This document shows, piece after piece, positions 1-5,894 of a stretch of DNA of 7,267 bases. The stretch lies in assembly GCA_019348265.1 (NCBI GenBank), contig JAHWJV010000179.1, positions 1 to 7,267 of the forward strand, given 5' to 3'. A program made the position numbers and the translations under genes. Each line of letters starts with the position of its first letter. Position 1 is the first letter of the stretch. The notes under the pieces were generated by a model. That model saw only the letters and a list, made by a program, of their open reading frames with translations, had not been told where the DNA came from and made no database searches. This stretch comes from Gemmatimonadota bacterium (GTDB lineage: Bacteria > Gemmatimonadota > Gemmatimonadetes > Longimicrobiales > Longimicrobiaceae).

Positions 1-2
1 CG

Positions 3-215
3 ACCTCGCGCGAGAACCTCGAGACCTCGGCGTCGGAGATCGAGCGGATCGGCGCCGGCGGGCTCAGCGGCAAGCCGCTCTTCCCGCGTTCGCTCTCGGT
101 GGTGAAGCGCGTGCGCGCGCGGCTCGGCCCCTCGGCATGCGTGATCGGCGTCGGAGGCATCGATTCCGCCGAGAGCGCGCTGGCGATGCTGCGCGTCGGC
201 GCCGACCTCGTCCAG
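3..215 (+). CDS. pyrD: Dihydroorotate dehydrogenase (class 2), internal fragment near the C-terminus
   Basis: Reading from base 3, the plus strand encodes a 71-residue stretch typical of the FMN-binding end of quinone-dependent dihydroorotate dehydrogenase, the membrane-associated enzyme that oxidises dihydroorotate to orotate in pyrimidine synthesis. Visible family motifs are TSRENL, then GAGGLSGKPLFPRSL, and then VIGVGGIDSAESALAMLRVGADLVQ in two parts (VIGVGGID, and ALAMLRVGADLVQ). The GGLSG and GVGGI segments are the phosphate/flavin-contacting loops of the family. The family normally continues with a LYTGLVYxGP-like segment and a last helix. Here the match ends abruptly after ...DLVQ, and the following bases instead read as an unrelated protein on the other strand. 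The gene is therefore cut by the window edge on the left and by a sequence join on the right. The plus frame stays open far beyond 215, but that extension is only the antisense of the next genes. Confidence 0.85.
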
Positions 216-410
216 GCGCTCGGTCATGCGGCCCTCGCGGCCGATGACGCGACTGGCCCGCACGAGCTCCTTGGTGCGCCGCTCGTTCAGGGCGGCGACC
301 GCGTTGATGCGCTCCGCGAGCTGGCCGACCAGCCCGCCCCGCGGCTCGAGCCGGGCGCTGAAGTCCCCTGCCACGACCGCGTTCAGCGCGGTGAGCAGCT
401 CGCGCACCTC
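207..410 (-). pseudogene. HAMP-domain fragment of a sensor kinase-like protein, fused in frame to cpaF
   Basis: Between the CpaF and PyrD matches, the minus strand encodes about 60 residues that resemble neither. They read as a HAMP signalling segment of the kind found in tandem in large hybrid histidine kinases: ELLTALNAVVAGDFSARLEP, then LVGQLAERINAVAALNERR and TKELVRASRVIGREGRMTERL. The GDFSxRL, then LAxxxNxVxxLNER, then RVIGREGRMTER order is characteristic of those poly-HAMP proteins, where the helices transmit signals along the protein. The frame is the same as that of cpaF and has no stop, but after MTERLDE the translation becomes antisense PyrD. Only an internal piece is present, with no kinase, receiver or membrane segment. 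It is best read as a fragment of a different gene brought here by a chimeric join. A natural CpaF-HAMP fusion is much less likely. The exact borders are uncertain by about 30 bases on the cpaF side and 10 on the pyrD side. Confidence 0.65.
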
Positions 411-1391
411 GGCGCCCCGGCACTCCCCGACCACGATCCGGTCGGGCCGCATCCGCAGAGCGTTTACCAGAAGCTGCCGCTGCGGTACCTCTCCATGCCC
501 CTCGACGTTCGGAGGACGGGTCTCGAGCCTTACCACGTGCGGCTGGCGCAGCTTCAGCTCCGCAGAGTCCTCGATCGTGACGATCCGCTCCTCCATCGGG
601 ATGAACGAAGACAGCACGTTCAGCAGTGTCGTCTTTCCCGCGCCCGTTCCGCCGGAGATGAGGATGTTCATCTTGGACGCGACCACGCTCTCCAGCACCT
701 CCAGCATCGCCTCATCCAGCGCCTCGTAGAGCAGCAGATCCCGCCCGGTGAGAGCATCCTGCTTGAACTTACGGATCGAAAGGTGCGGCCCGTCGACTGC
801 GACCGGTGGGATGATCGCGTTCACGCGCGAGCCGTCCGGGAGCCGCGCGTCGACCATGGGAGACGCCTCATCGATCCGCCGCCCCACCGCCGACACGATG
901 CGATCGATCACCTGCAGCAGATGCTTGTCGTCCTGGAAGCGCACATCGGTGGTCTCCAGGCGCCCGGCACGCTCCACGAACACCTGCGCGTGCGTGTTCA
1001 CCAGGATATCCGAGATCTCCGGGTCCTCCATCAGCGGCTGGAGCGGCCCGAGTCCGAAGATCTCATCGAGCACCTGAGCCGCGAGCCGCTCGCGCTCCTC
1101 GTAGTTCAGCGGGACCGTCTCCTCCACGAGGAGCTCGTGCACCACCTGCCGAATCGCGGCGCTCACCTCCCCGCGGTCCTTCGTGTCGAGGCTGGCCAGG
1201 TTCAGTCGATCGAGCAGTCTGCGGTGGATGCGGCCCTTCACCCCCTCGATCCCGCTATTGCGGCGCGGCACCTCCGCAGGCGGTCCGGACGCCTTCGGCG
1301 CGTCCGCGACGGGCGATTCCCACGGCAGAGGAGAGCGGTTTGCCTCCACAGCGGCCCGGAACGGGGCCTGCCAGAATGAGCCGCCGCTCAC
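381..1391 (-). CDS. cpaF: CpaF/TadA pilus-assembly ATPase, 3'-truncated by a chimeric join
   Basis: CpaF is the hexameric cytoplasmic motor of the Tad pilus and belongs to the GspE/PilT secretion ATPase superfamily. About 335 family residues are present, against a usual 420-480. After a variable N-terminal 50 residues come the N-terminal domain (GLGPLQPLMEDPEISDILVN), the DARLPDGSRVNAIIPP segment, and SIRKF. The Walker A loop GGTGAGKTT lies at about residues 247-255 with K253 as the nucleotide-binding lysine. The Asp-box region is ERIVTIEDSAELKL, and the Walker B-like RPDRIVVGECRGAE has E323. The conserved continuation (NTGHxGSxxTxHANS and the C-terminal domain, including the His box) is missing; a HAMP-like sequence follows in frame and the open frame runs to base 1. 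As sequenced it could not be a working motor. The start is GTG at 1391-1389, overlapping the cpaE stop as GTGA, with AGAGG seven bases upstream, so translation is probably coupled to cpaE. Confidence 0.9.
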
Positions 1392-2641
1392 TTCGGCACC
1401 TCTCGAACGAAGTTCTTCCGCCACATCCGGCTCAGCGGCTCCACCAGAGACCGGCTCAGCGTGCCACCCGTGGGCGCCGCCGTCATCTGCATTCCGGAAA
1501 CGATCGCGCCGAGCGCCCGCAGGTCGTGCGCGTACTTCGATTCGCGGTCCAGGATGATCGGAATTCCACTGTTGATGGACCGAACGATCGCTTCGTAGTC
1601 GTTCCCAATCGTGTGGTACACCTTCATGCCGAGCGTGCGCTCCACATCTGGAATGCGGATCATTCCGTCCTCGATGTACCGGTTCAATACTAGACGCAGC
1701 CTCTCGTCCGCCGGTGACGCCATCTGGGTCAGCAGGGGCAGACATCGAGCGATATTGCGAAGAGAGGGAACGTCGACGGTCGTCACCAGGAAGATCTGGT
1801 CGGCCTCCTCGAAGGTGGCGAGCGTCGGGGGCGAGAACGACTTCGAGGTGTCGACGATCACATAGTCGTAATGCTGCTTCAGGAAGCGCAGGATCCGCGC
1901 GATCTGGTCACCCACCACCACCTCGGTCTTCTGCGGGTGGTAGGGAGCGGAAAGGAGGTGCACGCCCGAAGAGTGGTGCTCGATGAACGACGCGAGTAGA
2001 TCGGCATCCATGCGGTGGAAGTTCCGCACCATGTCGATGAAGTTGAACCGCGGCTCGGCCCCGAGCTGCAGTGCGATCTCCCCCAACTCCAGGTCTAGGT
2101 CCACCAGCAGCGTCCTGCGCCCGGTCAACTGGTGGAGATAGATGGCGAGATTCGTCGCGACCGTGGTCGACCCCGACCCTCCCTTTCCGCTGAAGACCGC
2201 GAAGAGCTTGCCCGGTTGGTTCGGTCCGCCACTCCCCGACCAGCGCAGCTTTCGGCTCAGGCCGTCGATGGCGGCGCTCAATGCCTCCCTGGTGACCGGC
2301 TTCGGGAGGTACTCGGAGATCCCAGCCCGCAGCGCGGAAAGAAGCTGCTCCGATGATGGCGTCGGACCCGTCGCCAGAATACGCCGCCCCGGCGACTGCT
2401 CCGTGAGGAACTGGGCGAACTTGATGCCCAGAACCGGGTCCGTTTCGAGGTCCAGGATGATCAGCTCCGGGTCCACGCTTCGCAGGTCGCGGAGGTGGCC
2501 ATCGCCGAACTGCGTGAACGCAACGTTGAGCTCCAGCGCGACTCCGATCGTCTGATCGGGGCGCTGGAGCACCTCGCGCACGGTGGCTCGAAACGCCTCG
2601 TCCGTCGAAATGACCGCGCTGCGGATGGGCAAAGTTTCCAT
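1388..2641 (-). CDS. cpaE: CpaE/TadZ Tad-pilus localisation ATPase with N-terminal receiver-like domain
   Basis: This 417-residue protein is a MinD/ParA-family ATPase that places the Tad machine at its site at the inner membrane. Residues ~5-130 form a response-regulator-like domain. D14/E15, D64 (IILDLE), T91 and K114 (EYLPKP) sit where an active receiver has its acid pair, phospho-acceptor, Thr/Ser and Lys. Residues ~145-385 are the ATPase domain, with a deviant P-loop SGKGGSGSTT at 151-160. It keeps the ParA-type signature lysine K153 but has S158 where the usual second P-loop lysine would be, as is common in TadZ proteins. Walker A' is LLVDLDLELGEIA (D181, D183) and Walker B is YVIVDTS (D264). 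The basic C-terminus (RMWRKNFVREVPK) may help membrane contact. ATG at 2641 is preceded by purine-rich GGAG and GAGGGAG. The gene lies 74 bases after cpaC and overlaps the cpaF start by four bases. Confidence 0.93.
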   Translation of the reverse strand: METLPIRSAVISTDEAFRATVREVLQRPDQTIGVALELNVAFTQFGDGHLRDLRSVDPELIILDLETDPVLGIKFAQFLTEQSPGRRILATGPTPSSEQLLSALRAGISEYLPKPVTREALSAAIDGLSRKLRWSGSGGPNQPGKLFAVFSGKGGSGSTTVATNLAIYLHQLTGRRTLLVDLDLELGEIALQLGAEPRFNFIDMVRNFHRMDADLLASFIEHHSSGVHLLSAPYHPQKTEVVVGDQIARILRFLKQHYDYVIVDTSKSFSPPTLATFEEADQIFLVTTVDVPSLRNIARCLPLLTQMASPADERLRLVLNRYIEDGMIRIPDVERTLGMKVYHTIGNDYEAIVRSINSGIPIILDRESKYAHDLRALGAIVSGMQMTAAPTGGTLSRSLVEPLSRMWRKNFVREVPK

Positions 2642-2715
2642 GCTCCCTCGCTACTCCTGGTCGGCAGGCTGAACACCAGCTCTGCTGGCGCGTTCGCAAT
2701 TCCGTGTGCGCGCCA
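2642..2715 (-). other. cpaC-cpaE spacer with a small hairpin
   Basis: The 74-base gap between the cpaC stop and the cpaE start is the longest inside the cpaBCEF part of the operon. It contains a short perfect hairpin (CCAGC, three-base loop, GCTGG at 2676-2688) and the cpaE ribosome-binding region (GGAG and GAGGGAG just before the ATG). The stem is only 5 bp with no T-run, so it is not convincing as a terminator, and no independent promoter is evident. Confidence 0.3.
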
Positions 2716-4053
2716 TCACTTAGCGGAAGCCTTCATGTCCCGGCTCCACTGCCAGCCGCCCGGCTCTCCGCCTGGAACCGGGATCGGCTGGGCTGACGGG
2801 GAGACCAGCGTTGGCGATACGATCACCAGCAGCTCCGTCCGCGATTCACGGACGTTACGGGACTTGAAGAGCTCGCCGAGAACCGGGATGTCACCGAGGA
2901 AGGGAATCCGGGTCGCGTTCCGCTCCATCGTGTTGTCCATCAGCCCGGCGATCGCCAGGTACTGCCCAGGCATCAGCTCCACATCCGTCTCCGCACGACG
3001 TGTGATCAGCGACGGGATCTGGAACCCGCCGACCCGCAGGCTTCCCGAGAAATCGAGGGACGAGACTTCCGGCGCGATGTGCAGCCGGATCACTCCGCTC
3101 GGAAGGACCGTTGGGCGGAACCGCAGCCGGATGCCGAATTCCTTCCAGACGACCGTAATGGTGTTGAGCGCTCCGCCGCCCTGTGAGACGGGGAAGGGGA
3201 ACTCGCCACCCGCGAGGAACGAGGCCTCCTCGCCGTCGCGGGCGAGCAGGTTCGGCTCCGCGAGGCTGCGGAAAAGGCCGCGCGACTTCAGCGCGTTGAT
3301 CACTGCCGTCAGCTCGAGGTTGGGCGAGAGCAGCGACAGGCGAAGGAGCCCCTCTGAATCGGACTCGGCCCCCCGCGTCTCCGTGCCCGTCTCGGCGTCC
3401 TGAAAGGACACGGCGGAGAGCTGCGTCCCAAGCTCCTGCATCGCGGACCGGCTCACCTCCGCAAAGCGGACCTGGAGCATCACCTGCGGCAGCGCCGGTG
3501 CCTGCAGGTTGTTAATAACCTTGAAACCCGCCGCCTCCGCCACCTGCACGATGCGCTGGCCGACCAGGGCGCTGGTCACCGTTCCCGTGACGACGACGCT
3601 CGCCCCGTTCGTCAGCACCGAGACCGGCTCGTTCGGGTAGAGCTGCCGGATCGTGGAGCGCAAAGAGGCGGTATCCGGCATGACCTCGACCGTGTACAAC
3701 CGGCGCCCGCCACTCGAGTCCCAGAGCAGAAGGCTGGTGGAGCCGAGCTCCTTGCCGTTCACCATTACTTCGCGCGGTGACACTGCAAAGACCTCGGCGA
3801 TTTCCGGGTCCGCGATGGAGAGACGCTGTAGCGGCACCGTCTGCACCACCAGCGCCGTTTGGCCCTTCACCACGACGATCGCACCCTCCGAGGCGCTGAT
3901 CACCCGCTGAGCGCCCGCGTGCGAGACGGCGGCGACCAGAAGAAGGGGGACGAGGGCGAGAGGCAGCCGCCACGGGCGACCGACCCGCGCCCCGGCTCTA
4001 GAAGTTCGCGACGGTGCGCGCGCTGCCGTTGTAGATCTCAACTGCGCTCCCAT
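2716..4053 (-). CDS. cpaC: CpaC/RcpA outer-membrane secretin of the Tad pilus
   Basis: This secretin forms the ring-shaped outer-membrane channel through which the Flp pilus leaves the cell. With the ATG at 4053 it has 445 residues. A long basic n-region is followed by the signal-peptide core WRLPLALVPLLLVAAVSHAGA, given here as RLPLALVPLLLVAAVSHA, ending at an AGA-Q cleavage site near residue 48. Next come the pilus-secretin N-domain (SEGAIVVVKGQTALVV, DPEIAEVFAVSPREVMVNGK), a BON-like segment (SVVVTGTVTSALVGQRI), and QVMLQVRFAEVSRSAM. The secretin domain ends with the hallmark VELMPGQYLAIAGL, RIPFLGDIPVLGELF and ESRTELLVIVSPTLV. The frame is open to an ATG at 4110, but that adds only an extra basic tail inside cpaB. 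A TTG at 4041 has a better Shine-Dalgarno (GGAG, five bases away) than the 4053 ATG, so the true start may be 4041. Either start overlaps the cpaB end by 44-56 bases. Confidence 0.93.
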   Translation of the reverse strand: MGAQLRSTTAARAPSRTSRAGARVGRPWRLPLALVPLLLVAAVSHAGAQRVISASEGAIVVVKGQTALVVQTVPLQRLSIADPEIAEVFAVSPREVMVNGKELGSTSLLLWDSSGGRRLYTVEVMPDTASLRSTIRQLYPNEPVSVLTNGASVVVTGTVTSALVGQRIVQVAEAAGFKVINNLQAPALPQVMLQVRFAEVSRSAMQELGTQLSAVSFQDAETGTETRGAESDSEGLLRLSLLSPNLELTAVINALKSRGLFRSLAEPNLLARDGEEASFLAGGEFPFPVSQGGGALNTITVVWKEFGIRLRFRPTVLPSGVIRLHIAPEVSSLDFSGSLRVGGFQIPSLITRRAETDVELMPGQYLAIAGLMDNTMERNATRIPFLGDIPVLGELFKSRNVRESRTELLVIVSPTLVSPSAQPIPVPGGEPGGWQWSRDMKASAK

Positions 4054-4831
4054 TGATGCGAGGGGTGGTTGCGCGGGGCGATGTCGCCCGCGTTGTCGTT
4101 TGCGCTGCACGGGGGGCGGGCACCCCGCTCGACCGAATGTTCTGCGTCGCGACCGATCCGCGGGTAATCGCCACCGCCTCGTCCAGCGAGTTCCGCAGCG
4201 CGAGCTGAATGCGGCCCTCGTTCGACGCCAGCAAGAGAACCTCTGCCTCGTCCGGCGTGACCAGGAGCGTGATCACCGATGCATCCTTCGGCTCCCCTTC
4301 GCTGCTCTCCTCGAAGGACTGCCCGGATGCCAGGACCCGGATACTCTGCAGCACCACGCGCGATGTCCCTGGCTGCCCCGAGCTCGGCGGCATGGTCACG
4401 AGGACGTCCACGCGAGTCCCGGGTACAACGAACCCTGCTACCGCGATCACCTCGTCCACCTTCACGCTCACCGCCCGCATCCCCTGCGGGATCACCGCCG
4501 CCAGGCCGCCCTGTTCCCCGGACATCTTGCTGCGCAGCAGAGGCTCGTTGGCCTTGACCGGGAAGAGCAGACCCTGCCCGACCAGCGGTTCAACGCTCGC
4601 CAGGTACTCCGCCGGCCGGGCTGACACAGGCCATGCGACCAGCTTCACGTCCTCCGCTTTCAGCACCGATCCGCCAGGAAGATCGCGGGCGGCTACCGCG
4701 ACGAGTGACGTCGCCGACTGAGCGGAGGGGACCATTGCGATCTGCGTTTGCAGGTACCGCTTGGCCATCAGCGCTGCGAGCAGCCCGCAGATCGCGGCGA
4801 GCGACAGGATCAGGATCGATCGACTCCTCAT
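3998..4831 (-). CDS. cpaB: CpaB/RcpC Tad-pilus assembly protein
   Basis: This 277-residue protein has one N-terminal membrane anchor (residues 5-23, ILILSLAAICGLLAALMAK), followed by a periplasmic part that works with the secretin CpaC. Residues ~42-105 are a SAF domain (LVAVAARDLPGGSVLKAEDV, LFPVKANEPLLRSKM), the fold shared with flagellar FlgA. Residues ~111-225 form the RcpC/CpaB domain (AVIPQGMRAVSVKVDEV, GFVVPGTRVDVLVT, SVITLLVTPDEAEVLLLASN, GRIQLALRN). A Pro/Thr/Arg-rich linker (~235-260) leads to the short conserved C-terminal strand VEIYNGSARTVANF. The ATG at 4831 has no strong Shine-Dalgarno, so coupling to cpaA 60 bases upstream is possible. The C-terminal codons overlap the start of cpaC. 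The order cpaB-cpaC and the length are normal for Tad loci. Confidence 0.92.
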   Translation of the reverse strand: MRSRSILILSLAAICGLLAALMAKRYLQTQIAMVPSAQSATSLVAVAARDLPGGSVLKAEDVKLVAWPVSARPAEYLASVEPLVGQGLLFPVKANEPLLRSKMSGEQGGLAAVIPQGMRAVSVKVDEVIAVAGFVVPGTRVDVLVTMPPSSGQPGTSRVVLQSIRVLASGQSFEESSEGEPKDASVITLLVTPDEAEVLLLASNEGRIQLALRNSLDEAVAITRGSVATQNIRSSGVPAPRAAQTTTRATSPRATTPRINGSAVEIYNGSARTVANF

Positions 4832-4891
4832 AGCCGGGGCAATTCCGTAGGTGAGGTGTGGCGACTGCTTCGAAGGTCGTTCTGCCGGATT

Positions 4892-5401
4892 TTACAGGAG
4901 CCAGGCGGCGAGCGCGCCAATTCCAATCGCCACGGCGTACGGCACGGTGAACTGCTCCCGCGTACGGGGCGGCCGCTGGCCACGTCGCCCGAACGTCGCA
5001 TAGTAGACGGCGGCGTCGCGCGCATCCAGCATCAGCGGGAGGAGGAGCCCCCTGCGGTAAGCCTCCGCGAACGCGATTCCGGCGCCCGCGAGAGCGGCGA
5101 AAACAAATACTCGCGGCAGCAGCTCGACCCCCACGATGGCCGCGACAGCTACCAGCAGCTTCACGTCGCCGCCACCAAGGATCCGCCGTCTATGGAGCAG
5201 GAGCCCTATGGAGAGAACCAGGAGGGCCGCAAGGAGGCGGTGTGCCGCTTCGGACGCACCGACGAGCGCCGCGAGACCGAGGCCGAGAAGCAGGCCCGCG
5301 CTGGTGAGCCAGTTCGGGATCCGCCGGAAGGCGATGTCGTACGCCGCGGCCGCGGCCGACAGCCCGAACAGGACGACGAGCCTCCAGAGCTGAATGTCCA
5401 C
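4892..5401 (-). CDS. cpaA: CpaA/TadV type IV prepilin peptidase (family A24)
   Basis: This 169-residue polytopic inner-membrane aspartic protease removes the leader peptide of the Flp prepilin encoded just upstream. Both catalytic aspartates are visible: D22 in AAYDIAFRRIPN and D79 in the GxGD motif GGGDVKL. The hydrophobic segments are ~8-22, ~34-49, ~56-70, ~82-97, ~100-113 and the C-terminal VPYAVAIGIGALAAWLL, consistent with about six transmembrane helices. It lacks the cytoplasmic methyltransferase domain of PilD-type enzymes, as is normal for the short CpaA/TadV form. The start codon is GTG at 5401-5399 with GGAG four bases upstream. The gap to flp is 159 bases and holds two hairpins; the gap to cpaB is 60 bases. 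Confidence 0.92.
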   Translation of the reverse strand: MDIQLWRLVVLFGLSAAAAAYDIAFRRIPNWLTSAGLLLGLGLAALVGASEAAHRLLAALLVLSIGLLLHRRRILGGGDVKLLVAVAAIVGVELLPRVFVFAALAGAGIAFAEAYRRGLLLPLMLDARDAAVYYATFGRRGQRPPRTREQFTVPYAVAIGIGALAAWLL

Positions 5402-5441
5402 TCCGCTCCGTCAGACTGCGCCCGCCCGCGCAGAGAACGAG

Positions 5442-5478
5442 CAGGGCCGGGTCGAAATCCCGCATCGCCCCGGCCCTG
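5442..5478 (-). promoter_or_regulatory. 10-bp perfect inverted repeat in the flp-cpaA gap
   Basis: CAGGGCCGGG at 5442-5451 is exactly complementary to CCCGGCCCTG at 5469-5478, giving a 10-bp GC-only-but-two stem with a 17-base loop in the flp-cpaA transcript. No T-run follows, so it is not a classical intrinsic terminator. It sits ahead of the cpaA ribosome site and may be a 3'-end stabiliser for the pilin message or a partial terminator that lowers cpaA expression. The role is inference; the repeat itself is seen directly. Confidence 0.5.
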
Positions 5479-5523
5479 ATCCTCCGTCAATCGCCACCCC
5501 GCCTCGCGTGCCGAGCTCAGCGC

Positions 5524-5542
5524 CGGAGCGGGTTACGCTCCG
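5524..5542 (-). terminator. GC-rich hairpin just after the flp stop codon
   Basis: CGGAGCG (5524-5530) and CGCTCCG (5536-5542) form a perfect 7-bp stem with a five-base loop, starting 18 bases beyond the flp stop codon on the minus strand. It lacks a T-tract, so it would be a weak or factor-assisted terminator or a block to 3' exonuclease. Such an element would suit a pilin gene that must be expressed far above the assembly genes behind it. Confidence 0.4.
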
Positions 5543-5560
5543 CAATGCCGGTCTCTGCTG

Positions 5561-5743
5561 CTAGAAGTCCGCGCCCTGCGCCGTGATCTTAGCGCCCAGC
5601 GTAGCCCAAAGCGCCGCGACCTGCCCCCTGAACAGGATGATGGCGGCCGAAACCCCGACGGCGGCCAATCCGATCACCAACGCATACTCCACCGTCGCCT
5701 GCCCTGACTCATCTTTCCAGAGGCTCTTCAGCAGCGTGACCAT
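5561..5743 (-). CDS. flp: Flp/Fap-type major prepilin
   Basis: This 60-residue type IVb prepilin is the structural subunit of the Tad pilus. The leader MVTLLKSLWKDESG (14 residues) ends at the processing glycine. The mature N-terminus QATVEYALVIGLAAVGVSAA has the required Glu at +5 and Tyr at +6 of the Flp motif, followed by a hydrophobic helix that serves as membrane anchor and later as filament core. The mature protein would be 46 residues with a short tail ending in QGADF, normal for the family. The frame is open to an ATG at 5785, but the 5743 ATG is the real start: it has GGGAGG four bases upstream and gives the correct leader. The leader is a substrate for the CpaA encoded next. A sigma-54-like promoter lies about 70 bases upstream. 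Confidence 0.94.
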   Translation of the reverse strand: MVTLLKSLWKDESGQATVEYALVIGLAAVGVSAAIILFRGQVAALWATLGAKITAQGADF

Positions 5744-5753
5744 AATTCCTCCC
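5744..5753 (-). promoter_or_regulatory. Strong flp ribosome-binding site
   Basis: GGGAGG followed by AATT and the ATG is a near-perfect Shine-Dalgarno at good spacing, and it lies next to an A/T-rich patch (AAAAATTTG) that is unusual in this GC-rich DNA. It is the strongest ribosome site in the operon, fits high pilin output, and decides the 5743 start over the upstream ATG at 5785. Confidence 0.8.
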
Positions 5754-5811
5754 AGTGCAAATTTTTCGAGTTGACAGGACCTCACCGCATCGCCCGCACG
5801 TCTCTCAGGAG

Positions 5812-5827
5812 AGCAAACCGCATTCCA
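5812..5827 (-). promoter_or_regulatory. Sigma-54 (-24/-12) promoter candidate for flp
   Basis: On the minus strand TGGAATGCGGTTTGCT fits the RpoN consensus TGGCAYR-N4-TTGCW at every defined position except the fourth (A for C). The invariant GG and GC are separated by the required ten bases. Transcription would start near 5801 and leave a leader of about 58 bases before the flp ATG. Sigma-54 drives pilin genes in several bacteria (for example pilA in Pseudomonas and Myxococcus). No sigma-70 pair of usual spacing competes with it here. Confidence 0.6.
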
Positions 5828-5833
5828 AGATAC

Positions 5834-5893
5834 CTTGACTTCACCGCGCGGCCGTTGTCAAGTCCACGCAAGCAGCTGTCCTGTCTGGACTTG
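5834..5893. promoter_or_regulatory. Overlapping inverted repeats upstream of the flp promoter (possible activator site)
   Basis: CAAGTCCA (5859-5866) and TGGACTTG (5886-5893) form a perfect 8-bp inverted repeat with a 19-base spacer. Overlapping it, CTTGAC (5834-5839) and GTCAAG (5857-5862) form a second with 17 bases between. Three half-sites therefore share a GGACTTGAC-like core. They lie about 35 to 95 bases upstream of the predicted flp transcription start, near where sigma-54 activators or other regulators bind. Binding is inference; the repeats are seen. Confidence 0.4.
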
Positions 5894-5894
5894 C

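Noticed and set aside
99..1379. A 426-residue plus-strand open frame starting inside the PyrD match
   Set aside because: Only its first ~39 residues are PyrD; the rest is the antisense of the HAMP fragment and cpaF, whose minus-strand motifs (Walker A, Walker B) are unmistakable.
1..1391. A single complete novel protein: CpaF motor plus HAMP plus a further C-terminal part
   Set aside because: The frame is open to the window edge, but the last ~70 codons are antisense PyrD and CpaF loses essential motifs, so a composite of fragments explains it better.
5441..5542. Intrinsic (Rho-independent) terminators between flp and cpaA
   Set aside because: Stems are clear but neither is followed by a run of T on the transcribed strand, so a definite intrinsic terminator cannot be claimed.
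5561..5785. Longer 74-residue version of the pilin starting at 5785
   Set aside because: The inner ATG at 5743 has an excellent Shine-Dalgarno and gives a normal 14-residue Flp leader; the extra 14 residues do not resemble a prepilin leader.
5827..5861. Sigma-70 promoter for flp using TTGACA (5861-5856) and TATCTT (5832-5827)
   Set aside because: The hexamers are separated by 23 bases, far from the usual 16-18, whereas the sigma-54 element has exact spacing.
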